Source: Candidatus Muproteobacteria bacterium (lineage in GTDB: Bacteria; Pseudomonadota; Gammaproteobacteria; Acidiferrobacterales; Sulfurifustaceae). From it: 55,858 nucleotides of DNA. Of this stretch, positions 1 to 11,120 are shown one piece after another (the stretch's first letter is position 1; each line of letters begins with the position of its first letter). The notes under the pieces are model-generated. The model was given only the letters and a program-made list of their open reading frames with translations, did not search any database and was not told the origin of the DNA. The DNA lies in the NCBI GenBank assembly GCA_027449605.1, contig DAIDLH010000131.1, positions 1-55,858 on the forward strand. The letters run 5' to 3'. A program made the position numbers and the translations under genes.

Positions 1-177
<177 letters not shown>

Positions 178-194
178 ACAACGCGGAGGCAAGG

Positions 195-1619
195 ATGCGC
201 GGGAAGTTTCTGAAAGCCATCTTTAGAATGAACGTAGGGTGGGCATCGCCCACCATCGGACGACCATCGAAGCCGCATGTGGTGGGCGATGCCCAGCCTA
301 CAAATACTTGCTTCTGTCGTAGAGCGCGTACCACGCGCCACGAGGCTCATGCGAGCTGTCGATCGGCGGGCAATGCCCGCCCTACATTATTACTGCTGTT
401 GTTCGCCGCCGTGCTGGCGGGATGTTCGACCACCGGCAATAAAACCCCGAGCCTCAGCCAGACGCTCGCCGTCATCTCCAGCCCGACCGCGCGCACGCTC
501 ACCAGCGTCGCCCGCAGCAGCGATCCCAAGACCGCGCTCAAGAAGACGATCGAGAGCCGCAAGTCGGTTTACGAGACGAACCCCTACGCGCTGGTGCAGG
601 ACGTGCGCACCCTCAAGCGCGATTACGACAACCTGGTGACGCTGCTCACCGGCCGGGTCAAGAAGACCTGGGGCAAGAAGGAAGTGAAGCTGCCGTCGCG
701 CGTGCAATATATAAAGTACACGCAGAACTACATGAGCCGCGCGGTGGTGGACTTCGACGCCGGCCTGGTGACGGTCGAGACGCTGGACGGCAAGGACCCG
801 CGCGGGAGCCTCAAGAACGCCATCGTCACCACGCTGCTCACGCCCAACGACCCGCGCGCGGTGGACCTGTTCTCCGACAGCGCGATCACGCTCACGAGCG
901 AGAAGGAACCGTATCTGCTCGGGCTGATCGTGGACCAGAACAAGAAACCGGTGGCCTCGCCGGCCGACGCCGAGGGCTTCGCCGATCATCTGCTCAAGTC
1001 GCAGGCGGCGACGCGCGAGATCGAGCTCGACGGCGCGAAGAAGCAGGCGCTGTACGTGAAGATTCCGATGGTGGCGAATTTCGAGAACAAGCAGGCCGAG
1101 AAATACAGCCAGCACGTGGAAAAATTCGCCGCCCAGTACCAGATCAGCCCGAGCCTGGTGTACGCCATCATCCGCACCGAGAGCAATTTCAACCCGTTCG
1201 CGGTCAGTTCCGCGCCGGCCTACGGGCTGATGCAGCTCGTGCCCGGCAGCGGCGGACGCGAGGCTTACCGGCGTGCCAAGGGTTCGGACGAAATTCCGTC
1301 GAAGCAATATCTGTTCGACGCGCAGAACAACATCGAGCTCGGCGCGGCCTATCTCAGCGTGCTCACCTACAGCCAGCTCGAACCGGTCGCCAACAACGTA
1401 TCGCGCGAGTATTGCGTGATCTCGGCCTACAATACCGGCCCGAGCAACGTGCTGCGGACTTTCTCCAGGGACAAGGTCGCGGCGGTGAACACCATCAACA
1501 GCCTGCCGCCTTCGAGCGTGTACCAGAAGCTGCGGTCGAATCTTCCGTATGAGGAAACGCGACAGTACCTGCACAAGGTGGTCAATTACCGCCGGCAGTT
1601 CGTCACCAAGGTAAATTGA
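195..1619 (+). CDS. mltC: membrane-bound lytic murein transglycosylase C, with REP-derived leader
   Basis: MltC-type enzyme that cleaves peptidoglycan glycan strands to 1,6-anhydro ends, anchored as an outer-membrane lipoprotein. The lipobox is LAGC at about residues 77-80. The DUF3393-type N-domain (VKYTQNY-like, VDFDAGLVTVETLDG, DPRAVDLFSDSAITL) precedes a C-terminal SLT domain with catalytic Glu at about residue 329 in IIRTESNFNPF, followed by AYGLMQLVPGSGG and SAYNTGPSNVLRTFS. ATG 195 has a strong GGAGG at 184-188 and a good n-region (MRGKFLK). The hydrophobic core LLLLLFAAVLAGC comes only about 60 codons later. The DNA between (234-385) is three REP palindromes read in frame. No other convincing in-frame start exists, so either the leader is very long or the gene is damaged at its 5' end. 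Confidence 0.85.
   Translation: MRGKFLKAIFRMNVGWASPTIGRPSKPHVVGDAQPTNTCFCRRARTTRHEAHASCRSAGNARPTLLLLLFAAVLAGCSTTGNKTPSLSQTLAVISSPTARTLTSVARSSDPKTALKKTIESRKSVYETNPYALVQDVRTLKRDYDNLVTLLTGRVKKTWGKKEVKLPSRVQYIKYTQNYMSRAVVDFDAGLVTVETLDGKDPRGSLKNAIVTTLLTPNDPRAVDLFSDSAITLTSEKEPYLLGLIVDQNKKPVASPADAEGFADHLLKSQAATREIELDGAKKQALYVKIPMVANFENKQAEKYSQHVEKFAAQYQISPSLVYAIIRTESNFNPFAVSSAPAYGLMQLVPGSGGREAYRRAKGSDEIPSKQYLFDAQNNIELGAAYLSVLTYSQLEPVANNVSREYCVISAYNTGPSNVLRTFSRDKVAAVNTINSLPPSSVYQKLRSNLPYEETRQYLHKVVNYRRQFVTKVN
234..385. repeat. cluster of three GTAG-type REP palindromes inside mltC
   Basis: A paired REP of the GTAGGGTGGGC type runs 234-301 (two inverted arms joined by about 25 nt). A single REP with the GCGCGTACCACGCGCC stem follows at 319-339, the same stem type that flanks the RAYT gene near 50 kb. 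A third, GGCGGGCAATGCCCGCC plus CTAC, lies at 365-385. All carry GTAG (or CTAC on the other strand) at the stem foot. They lie between the ribosome-binding site with start codon and the hydrophobic core of the MltC lipoprotein signal, and contain no in-frame stop. Confidence 0.85.
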
Positions 1620-1648
1620 ATTTTTTGTCGAGCATCGAGGAGAGATCC

Positions 1649-2281
1649 ATGCGTAACAAAATCATTCTGCCGCTGTTCCTGATCGTGTTCGGCCTGCTCG
1701 GCGGTTGCGGCTACAACACGTTGCAAACCACCGACGAGCAGATCAAGGCGAGCTGGGCCGAGGTGCTGAACCAGTACCAGCGCCGCGCCGACCTGGTGCC
1801 GAACCTGGTGAACGTGGTCAAGGGTTACGCGTCGCACGAGAAAGACGTGCTCACGCGCGTAACCGAAGCGCGCGCCAAGGTCGGCACGATCCAGGCAACC
1901 CCGGAACTCTTGAATGACGAACAGGCGTTCGCCAAGTTCCAGGCGGCGCAGGGCGAGCTGTCCTCGGCGCTGTCGCGGCTGCTCGCGGTGTCGGAGAATT
2001 ATCCGCAGCTCAAGGCCGACGGCTTGTTCCGCGATTTGCAGGCGCAGCTCGAAGGCACCGAGAACCGCATCACCGTGGCGCGCAACCGCTACATCCAGGC
2101 GGTGCAGGCGTACAACGTCACGGTGCGCCAGTTTCCGAGCAACCTGACGGCGATGCTGTTCGGTTACAAGACCAAGCCGAGCTTCACCGTGGAGAATGAA
2201 AAGGAAATCGCCAAGCCGCCCAAGGTCGACTTCAGCGGCGGCACACCGCCGCCTTCGCCGACCAGCGCCGGTTACCAGTAG
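1649..2281 (+). CDS. lemA: LemA family lipoprotein
   Basis: LemA family protein of 210 aa, probably anchored to the inner or outer membrane. The N-terminus MRNKIILPLFLIVFGLLGGC is a lipoprotein signal with lipobox LGGC. The family core follows: YNTLQTTDEQIKASWAEVLN, QRRADLVPNLVNVVKGYASH, then a helical bundle ending YNVTVRQFPSNLTAMLFGYK. ATG 1649 is preceded by GAGGAGAG at 1637-1644; the upstream TTG/ATG extension lacks this. Biochemical function is unknown. LemA genes very often sit beside TPM-domain membrane proteins, as here, which suggests a shared envelope role. Confidence 0.9.
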   Translation: MRNKIILPLFLIVFGLLGGCGYNTLQTTDEQIKASWAEVLNQYQRRADLVPNLVNVVKGYASHEKDVLTRVTEARAKVGTIQATPELLNDEQAFAKFQAAQGELSSALSRLLAVSENYPQLKADGLFRDLQAQLEGTENRITVARNRYIQAVQAYNVTVRQFPSNLTAMLFGYKTKPSFTVENEKEIAKPPKVDFSGGTPPPSPTSAGYQ

Positions 2282-2287
2282 TTCCGG

Positions 2288-2354
2288 GTAGGGTGGGCAT
2301 TGCCCACCATTAGATAATCAAATTGGGTCCGATGGTGGGCGATGCCCACCCTAC
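2288..2354. repeat. paired REP palindrome (GTAGGGTGGGC type)
   Basis: Arms GTAGGGTGGGCATTGCCCACC and the inverse GGTGGGCGATGCCCACC plus CTAC are joined by an AT-rich spacer, between lemA and the TPM gene. Same family as copies at 234, 3806, 31904, 45969 and 51900. Confidence 0.9.
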
Positions 2355-2368
2355 AAATACTAAATTCC

Positions 2369-2455
2369 ACCGCAAAACGCATAGGACGCAGAGAAAAAGT
2401 TCTGTGAGACAAAAATACTTCTTCATCCTTTGCGCTCTTTGCGTCTTTGCGGTGA
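2369..2455. repeat. GCAAAG-word inverted repeat forming the TPM gene 5' end
   Basis: The left arm is CCGCAAAACGCATAGGACGC (decayed) and the right arm CCTTTGCGCTCTTTGCGTCT followed by TTGCGGTGAG. This is one of five copies here (others near 11600, 28721, 29444 and 33556). The right arm is read in frame as the hydrophobic signal segment FILCALCVFAV of the next gene. Confidence 0.85.
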
Positions 2456-3273
2456 GTTTTGCTCACGCGGAAGTGGCGGTGCCGCCGCTTACGGCGCGCG
2501 TCACCGACCTGACCGGCACGCTCGCGCCGGCGCAGCGCGATACGCTCGAACGGGAGCTGCGCGCCTTCGAAACCCGCAAGGGCAGCCAGATCGCGGTGCT
2601 GATCGTTCCCACCACCCGGCCCGAAGCCATCGAGCAGTATTCGATCCGCGTGGCTGAGGCCTGGAAACTCGGGCGCAAAGGCATCGACGACGGCGTGCTG
2701 CTGCTGGTTGCCAAGGACGACCGCGAGCTGCGCATCGAGGTCGGTTACGGCCTCGAAGGCGCGATACCCGACGCCGTGGCCAAGCGCGTGGTCAGCGAGA
2801 TCATCGTTCCCTATTTCAAACAGGGCGATTTCTATGGCGGCATCCAGGCCGGCGTCAGCCGGCTGATCCGGCTCGTGGACGGCGAGCCGCTGCCGCCGCC
2901 GCAGGCGCGGGACAATTCCTGGTCCGGCATCTTCGACTACGCGCCGTTCATCATCATCGCGGCGTTCGTCGGCGGCGGCATGCTGCGCGCGCTGTTCGGC
3001 CGGCTGATCGGCGGGTCCGTGGCCGGCGGCGTCACCGGGCTGATTCTCTGGTTCATCGCCGGTTCCGCGTTGATGGCGCTGATCGCCGGCATCGTCGTGT
3101 TCGTGCTGGTGCTGGCCGCGGGCGTGCAGCTCGGTTCCTCGCGTTACGGCGGCTGGCCGGGCGGAGGCTATGGCGGCGGTTACGGCGGCGGCTGGAGCAG
3201 CAGCGGCGGTGGAGGAGGTTTCGGCGGCGGGGGCGGCGGATTCGGAGGCGGCGGCGCCTCGGGGAAATGGTGA
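2404..3273 (+). CDS. TPM-domain membrane protein with glycine-rich tail
   Basis: The TPM domain (about residues 25-165: LTDLTGTL-like VTDLTGTLAPAQRDTLERE, GSQIAVLIVPTT, IDDGVLLLVAKDDRELRIEVG, GYGLEGAIPDAVAKRVV) lies outside the membrane. Two hydrophobic stretches follow (FIIIAAFVGGGM and a long one, LILWFIAGSALMALIAGIVV), then a Gly/Ser tail ending in the FGGGGASGKW-like motif of this family. GTG 2404 is my choice of start, because it begins a compact signal peptide ([20 protein letters not shown], then HA). An in-frame ATG at 2323 would add 27 residues read from REP DNA. The signal core is translated from the GCAAAG-word repeat. Precise function is unknown; it is paired with lemA and a second TPM gene. 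Confidence 0.75.
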   Translation: MRQKYFFILCALCVFAVSFAHAEVAVPPLTARVTDLTGTLAPAQRDTLERELRAFETRKGSQIAVLIVPTTRPEAIEQYSIRVAEAWKLGRKGIDDGVLLLVAKDDRELRIEVGYGLEGAIPDAVAKRVVSEIIVPYFKQGDFYGGIQAGVSRLIRLVDGEPLPPPQARDNSWSGIFDYAPFIIIAAFVGGGMLRALFGRLIGGSVAGGVTGLILWFIAGSALMALIAGIVVFVLVLAAGVQLGSSRYGGWPGGGYGGGYGGGWSSSGGGGGFGGGGGGFGGGGASGKW

Positions 3274-3770
3274 TGAGTCTCGCACGCGTGATTCGACACT
3301 TGTTCATGCCGCCGTGGCGCGTGCGCGTGGCGTTTCCGGCGTATACGTTGCGCGCCATCGAGACCGCGATCAGCGAGGCCGAGTCCGCGCACGCCGGCGA
3401 AATCCGTTTCGCCGTGGAGAGCGCGCTGCCGCTGGTTCCGCTGTTGCGCGGACAATCGGCGCGCCATCGGGCGCTTGAGGTGTTCTCGCATTTGCGCGTG
3501 TGGGACACGGAACACAACAACGGCGTGCTGATCTATCTGCTGCTGGCGGATCATGACGTGGAGATCGTCGCCGACCGCGGCGTGCACGCGCGCGTCGGCG
3601 GCGAGGGCTGGGAGAAAATCTGTCGCGAGATGGAGGCGTCGTTCCGCGAAGGCAAGTTCGAAGAAGCCGTGCAGCACGGCATCCGCGCCGTCAGCGCCCA
3701 TCTCGCCCGGCATTATCCGGCGCAGGGGAAGGGCCGGAACGAGCTCGACGACCGGCCGGTGGTGCTTTAG
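3267..3770 (+). CDS. TPM-domain protein (second copy, no glycine tail)
   Basis: 167 aa. A TPM-type domain covers most of it: AIETAISEAESAHAGEIRFAVE, then AHAxE-like charge, LRVWDTEHNNGVLIYLLLAD, HDVEIVADRGVHARVGGEGW and CREMEASFREGKFEEAVQHG. No signal peptide or clear membrane helix is visible beyond a short basic N-terminus. It overlaps the upstream TPM gene: ATG 3267 lies inside that gene, and another ATG at 3273 would give an exact ATGA overlap, so either is possible. The two are probably translationally coupled in a lemA-TPM-TPM operon. The biochemical role is not known to me. Confidence 0.85.
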   Translation: MVMSLARVIRHLFMPPWRVRVAFPAYTLRAIETAISEAESAHAGEIRFAVESALPLVPLLRGQSARHRALEVFSHLRVWDTEHNNGVLIYLLLADHDVEIVADRGVHARVGGEGWEKICREMEASFREGKFEEAVQHGIRAVSAHLARHYPAQGKGRNELDDRPVVL

Positions 3771-3805
3771 CGGACTGTTGAAAAACCACGTTCGCGCTGA
3801 GTGAA

Positions 3806-3873
3806 GTAGGGTGGGCACTGCCCACCATTCAACGGCAAGTGTGGTTACTTATGGTGGGCGATGCCCACCCTAC
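3806..3873. repeat. paired REP palindrome (GTAGGGTGGGC type)
   Basis: Arms GTAGGGTGGGCACTGCCCACC and GGTGGGCGATGCCCACC plus CTAC lie between two convergent genes (the TPM protein on plus, MgtC-like on minus). Confidence 0.9.
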
Positions 3874-3910
3874 AAGTCTTGGTCGGAATGACGGCGCTGA
3901 AAAAACAGGA

Positions 3911-4603
3911 TCAGTCGCCCGTGGGGATGATCTCGAATTCCAGTACTTTTTCCATCGCGGTCAGCGTCTCCGCCAGCTTGCGGTAATTGTCCGTGTTCTG
4001 CGAGCGGACCGTCATCTGGTATTCGAAATATTTTCCTTCCTGTTCCAGCCGGTAGCTCAGGTTGGCCACCGAGAAATTCTGCCGGACGATGAGGTCGCGC
4101 AGCTCGGATTCGGCGGGCGTTTCCTGGCGCTTGAAACGCACCATGAGCCGCGCGTAATAGTGCGAGGGCATGATCGTTTCGATCCAGCGGAACAGCGCCA
4201 GCGTGCCCAGCGTCACCAGCGTCGCGACGATGGCCGGGAAATAAAAACCGATGCCGATGAGGATGCCGATCGCGGCGGTGATCCAGATCGACGCCGCGGT
4301 GGTCAGGCCGCGCACCGTGAGACCTTCCTTCATGATCACGCCGGCGCCGAGAAAACCGATGCCGGTCATGATGCCCTGCGCCATGCGCGTCGGGTCGACG
4401 CGTATGGTTTCGAGCGGCATGTCCTTGAGCAGCTCCCATTGGTAGAGGGTGAGCAGCATCAGCAGACTCGAGGCGGTGCACACCAGGGTATGGGTGCGGA
4501 ATCCGGCCGGACGGCCGTGGTAGGTGCGCTCCAGGCCGATGAGGCCGCCGGCCAGTACCGCCAGGCCGAGGTGCATGAGAATGGTGAGATATTCGCTTTC
4601 CAC
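3911..4603 (-). CDS. MgtC/SapB family membrane protein
   Basis: 230 aa. The N-terminal half has about five membrane segments with MgtC family signatures: GLIGLERTYHGRPAGFRTHTL, then TRMAQGIMTGIGFLGAGVIM, then LTVRGLTTAASIWITAAIGI. The C-terminal 90 residues form the soluble regulatory domain (ARLMVRFKRQETPAESELRD, ending EKVLEFEIIPTGD). MgtC proteins act at the inner membrane and are linked to magnesium limitation and control of ATP synthase in pathogens. In free-living bacteria the role is unclear, so no symbol is given. It lies downstream of the ClC gene on the same strand, separated by about 115 nt. Confidence 0.88.
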   Translation of the reverse strand: MESEYLTILMHLGLAVLAGGLIGLERTYHGRPAGFRTHTLVCTASSLLMLLTLYQWELLKDMPLETIRVDPTRMAQGIMTGIGFLGAGVIMKEGLTVRGLTTAASIWITAAIGILIGIGFYFPAIVATLVTLGTLALFRWIETIMPSHYYARLMVRFKRQETPAESELRDLIVRQNFSVANLSYRLEQEGKYFEYQMTVRSQNTDNYRKLAETLTAMEKVLEFEIIPTGD

Positions 4604-4719
4604 AAGGCGAGTTTAGCTGCTCGGCCCGGGAGCGCCAATTCGATGTGTGCCGGTGACGGTGCATGGCGCGCGGCAAGGCGCGGTGTTTCAGTGTGGTTCA
4701 AGCCTGAGGCGACATGGCG

Positions 4720-6078
4720 TCACGGGGGAGGCGGCGATTTGTTCGAGCTTTCCGGTCGCGGTTCGCGCGCCGGATCGGAAGCCGGCGGCGCCGGCGCGGG
4801 TTCGCGCAGGAAGCTCTTCGCCAGCGCGCGGTAGATCGGTTCCGGACACACCAGGCGCGAGACGGAATAGGCGATCAGGGCGGTCGCGATCAGCGGCAAC
4901 AGCATGGTCTGGTTCCGGGTCATCTCCATGATGATGACGAAAGCGGTGATCGGCGTCTGCACCACGCCGGTGAAGTAGGCCAGCATCCCCAGGATCACGA
5001 TCGCCTCCCCGGGCGTGGACGGAAACCACGATGCGAGGCTCGAACCGAGCGCGGCGCCGGTGGCCAGCGACGGCGCGAAGATGCCGCCCGGTATGCCGCT
5101 CAGGTAGGACGCGAGCGTGGCCAGCATCTTGAGCAGCGTGTACGACGCGGGCAGGTTGTCCGTGCCCGTGACCACGCGCGACGCCTCCTGGTATCCGGTG
5201 CCGAACGTGAGCCCGCCCGAGAGCAGGCCGAACAGGGAAATTCCCAGCCCGCAGAGCGCCGCGAGCGCGAACGGACGGCGTTTGGCGAAGGGCACGATGC
5301 GCCGCGTGCCGTGGACCAGCACCGCGCTGAACGCGCCGCCGAGCAATCCGCCGATGATCCCGCACGCCGGGACCGCGAGCCAGTCGGAAGAGAAACTCAG
5401 CGCGGCGTTGGTGCTGCCGAAGTAGGAGTAATTCCCGAGTATCGAAAGCGCGGTCACGCCCGCGAGCAGTACCGTCACCAGGATCGTGCCGTTGCTGCGT
5501 TCCTCGAACGAGCGGCTCATTTCCTCCACCGCGAACAGGATGCCGGCGAGCGGCGTATTGAACGCGGCGGCGATGCCGCCGGCGCCGCCGGCGAGGATCA
5601 ACCCGCGCTCCAGCGCCTGCGGCGGGAAACGCGCCAGCCGTCCGAGCGAGGACATGATCGCGGCGCCGATGTGCACCGTCGGCCCCTCGCGGCCGATCGA
5701 CGCCCCGCAGCCCAGCCCCAGCGTGGTGAGCAGGATCTTGCCCGCGGCGATGCGCAACGACAGCAGCCGGTTGCGCGGCTGTTCCTGCTTGATGCTCAGC
5801 GCCGCGATCGCCTGCGGAATCCCGCTGCCGCCGGCCTCGGGAAAATAACGCCGCGTGAGCCAGGCCACCCCGATCAATCCCAGCGGCGGCAGCAGCAGCG
5901 CGGCATACGGCGCGGTTTCAGACAGCCGGTGAAACGTCTGGTCGGCGAAGGTGGCGATTAGGGCGAATCCCGCGGCGGCGGCCCCTACCAGCAGCGCGCC
6001 GAGCCAGAACACCAGCCGCACGCGCCAGTGGCGCAATGAAAACAGGCGGCGTTGCGTATGGCGGAGATGTCGATACAT
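4720..6078 (-). CDS. ClC family chloride channel or H+/Cl- antiporter
   Basis: 452 aa, about the length of the ClC membrane domain with no CBS domains. Family signatures are present in order: GSGIPQAI, GCGASIGREGPTVHIG (gating Glu), AAAFNTPLAGILFAVEEMSR (EE, the internal proton glutamate position), YLSGIPGGIFAPSLA, and a Tyr in EPIYRALAKS near the end. With both glutamates present, a proton-coupled antiporter is more likely than a pure channel. The last 30 residues are proline-rich and look disordered. It reads away from carA; the intergenic space 6079-6368 is shared. Confidence 0.88.
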   Translation of the reverse strand: MYRHLRHTQRRLFSLRHWRVRLVFWLGALLVGAAAAGFALIATFADQTFHRLSETAPYAALLLPPLGLIGVAWLTRRYFPEAGGSGIPQAIAALSIKQEQPRNRLLSLRIAAGKILLTTLGLGCGASIGREGPTVHIGAAIMSSLGRLARFPPQALERGLILAGGAGGIAAAFNTPLAGILFAVEEMSRSFEERSNGTILVTVLLAGVTALSILGNYSYFGSTNAALSFSSDWLAVPACGIIGGLLGGAFSAVLVHGTRRIVPFAKRRPFALAALCGLGISLFGLLSGGLTFGTGYQEASRVVTGTDNLPASYTLLKMLATLASYLSGIPGGIFAPSLATGAALGSSLASWFPSTPGEAIVILGMLAYFTGVVQTPITAFVIIMEMTRNQTMLLPLIATALIAYSVSRLVCPEPIYRALAKSFLREPAPAPPASDPAREPRPESSNKSPPPP

Positions 6079-6228
6079 TATTTAAGATTCAGCGGGCACG
6101 AATGGCGTGAACCGAGGGCAATGGTATCGTATTTGCCGCGATGCTCCATGCCGGATCGGTCTGAATCGGTTCATTCGACGGCGCGCGATGCGTCCAGGCC
6201 CGTTTTTACCGGGACCGAACCGGACGCG

Positions 6229-6257
6229 TTGATTTGCACCGGACTGTCCCGTAAAAT
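6229..6257 (+). promoter_or_regulatory. putative sigma-70 promoter of carAB
   Basis: TTGATT at 6229-6234 and TAAAAT at 6252-6257 with a 17-nt spacer place a start near 6264, about 105 nt upstream of the carA ATG. No plus-strand gene lies between 3770 and carA, so carAB needs a promoter here. The -35 is weak; this is inferred from sequence only. Confidence 0.45.
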
Positions 6258-6295
6258 TCGCACTCAGCCGGAAACACCCTTTTAGGCATTCACAG

Positions 6296-6338
6296 CGGGA
6301 GAGAAGCACCCGAAGCGACAGGGTCCTCTCCCGTTTTT
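6296..6338 (+). terminator. terminator-like hairpin in the carA leader (possible attenuator)
   Basis: CGGGAGAG at 6296-6303 pairs with CTCTCCCG at 6326-6333, with inner ACCC/GGGT pairing, followed by TTTTT at 6334-6338. It lies downstream of the putative carA promoter and 30 nt before carA. The nearest upstream gene runs the other way, so this cannot end an upstream transcript. Confidence 0.5.
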
Positions 6339-6368
6339 GTGCGCCCGCGCGCCGTGAGGTAATGGTCC

Positions 6369-7547
6369 ATGCCGTCTGCACTGCTGGCTCTGGAAGATGG
6401 TTCTCTGTTTTACGGGGAGTCCATCGGCGTTCCGGGGCAGGCGGTGGGCGAGGTGGTGTTCAACACCGCCATGACCGGTTACCAGGAAATTCTCACCGAC
6501 CCCTCGTACGCGCGCCAGATCGTCACGCTGACCTATCCCCACATCGGCAACACCGGGACCAACCCCGAGGACATGGAGTCCGGCGGCGTGTACGCCACCG
6601 GCCTCGTGATCCGCGACCTGCCGGCGCAGCACAGCAACTTCCGCGCCGCCGAATCGCTGCCGGAATTCATGCGTCGCCACAAGCTGGTCGGCATCGCCGG
6701 CATCGACACGCGCCGGCTGACACGCCTGCTGCGCGAGAAAGGCGCGCAGAACGGCTGCATCCTTGCGGCGGAAAAGGGCGGCAAGCTCGACAAGAAGGAA
6801 GCGCTGAAAGCGGCGCGCGCGTTTCCCGGACTGAAGGGCATGGACCTGGCCAAGGTGGTGAGCGTCAGGAAACCCTACAGCTGGGACGAGGGCTTGTGGG
6901 AACTGGGCAAGGGTCATGTGAAACAGGAGCATCCGCGATTTCACGTGGTCGCCTGCGACTACGGCATCAAGCGCAACATCCTGCGCATGCTCGCCGCGCG
7001 CGGCTGCCGGCTCACGGTCGTTCCGGCGCAGACCCCGGCGGACGAGATATTAAAGATGAAACCGGACGGCGTGTTCCTCTCCAACGGTCCCGGCGATCCG
7101 GAGCCGTGCACCTACGCCATCGAGGCGATCCGGACCATCATCGACACCGGTCTGCCGGTGTTCGGCATCTGCCTCGGTCACCAGCTCATGGGACTCGCCT
7201 CCGGCGCCAACACCGTCAAGATGAAATTCGGCCATCACGGCGCGAACCATCCGGTGCTCGAGATCGCCACCGGTCGGGTCATGATCACCAGCCAGAATCA
7301 CGGATTCGCCGTGGATGAAGCCAGCCTTCCGTCGAATATGCGCGTGACGCACCGCTCGCTGTTCGACGGTTCGGTGCAGGGCCTCGAACGCACCGACAGG
7401 CCGGCGTTCTGCTTCCAGGGGCATCCGGAAGCGAGCCCCGGACCGCACGATGTGGCGCCGCTGTTCGACAAATTCATAGAGACAATGGAAGAGCGGCAAG
7501 TAGCAATTAGCAAGTTGCAAGAAAGGAAAACCACCGAGGCCTTATGA
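6369..7547 (+). CDS. carA: carbamoyl-phosphate synthase small (glutaminase) subunit
   Basis: 392 aa. It hydrolyses glutamine and channels ammonia to CarB, making carbamoyl phosphate for pyrimidines and arginine. The N-domain ([30 protein letters not shown]) precedes a class I glutamine amidotransferase domain with nucleophile Cys at about residue 268 ([14 protein letters not shown]) and His/Glu in [14 protein letters not shown] 6369 has GAGGT at 6356-6360. The last 15 or so codons ([15 protein letters not shown]) are read from a GCAAGT-word repeat arm rather than a normal CarA tail. carB follows 38 nt later. Confidence 0.96.
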   Translation: MPSALLALEDGSLFYGESIGVPGQAVGEVVFNTAMTGYQEILTDPSYARQIVTLTYPHIGNTGTNPEDMESGGVYATGLVIRDLPAQHSNFRAAESLPEFMRRHKLVGIAGIDTRRLTRLLREKGAQNGCILAAEKGGKLDKKEALKAARAFPGLKGMDLAKVVSVRKPYSWDEGLWELGKGHVKQEHPRFHVVACDYGIKRNILRMLAARGCRLTVVPAQTPADEILKMKPDGVFLSNGPGDPEPCTYAIEAIRTIIDTGLPVFGICLGHQLMGLASGANTVKMKFGHHGANHPVLEIATGRVMITSQNHGFAVDEASLPSNMRVTHRSLFDGSVQGLERTDRPAFCFQGHPEASPGPHDVAPLFDKFIETMEERQVAISKLQERKTTEAL

Positions 7548-7580
7548 CTTGCTACTTGAAACTTGCTGCTTGCTACTGAC
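7496..7580. repeat. GCAAGTAGCAAGT-word inverted repeat at the carA/carB junction
   Basis: The left arm GCAAGTAGCAATTAGCAAGT lies inside the end of carA; the right arm ACTTGCTACTTGAAACTTGC followed by TGCTTGCTACTG lies just before carB. A second copy with the same word structure lies at about 45510-45592 before rbfA. Confidence 0.85.
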
Positions 7581-7585
7581 GTGTT

Positions 7586-10813
<3,228 letters not shown>

Positions 10814-10825
10814 GCAGCGCGCAGG

Positions 10826-11028
10826 GGCCCCGCGAAGCGGGGATGCAAGCGTCCGCGAATACCGCCGGACGCCGACGGCATGGCGTGTTGGTCTTGTTTG
10901 GCCTCACGGAGGCGTCGGGCATGAGCAGGGCGAAGCGCGGGGATGCAACCGTGGCGAATGTCGCCAGCCGCCGACGGTGTGACGTTTTGGTCATGTTTGG
11001 CCCGTCGGAGGCGGCGGGCGTGAACCGA
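10826..11028. repeat. diverged tandem duplication of about 100 bp between carB and greA
   Basis: Two units, about 10826-10928 and 10929-11028, share blocks such as CGCGGGGATGCAA (with or without C), CCGCCGACGG, GTTTTGGTC/GTTGGTC, TGTTTGGCC and GGAGGCGTCGGGC/GGAGGCGGCGGGC. A 79-codon ORF runs through it but has no family resemblance and follows the repeat, so I do not call it a gene. No terminator with a T-tract is obvious. This fills the 307-nt space before greA. Confidence 0.7.
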
Positions 11029-11120
11029 ACTCAAAAATACCTTTCGTGAGATACTTTTACCGAACACACGGGGTAAAATATCATGCGTAGTACTACCGCA
11101 AACATTTTTGAGATCGGTTC

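Noticed and set aside
6052-6285. 77-codon frame as a carA leader peptide
   Set aside because: It starts upstream of the predicted promoter, overlaps the divergent clc start and has no codon bias linked to pyrimidine or arginine control.
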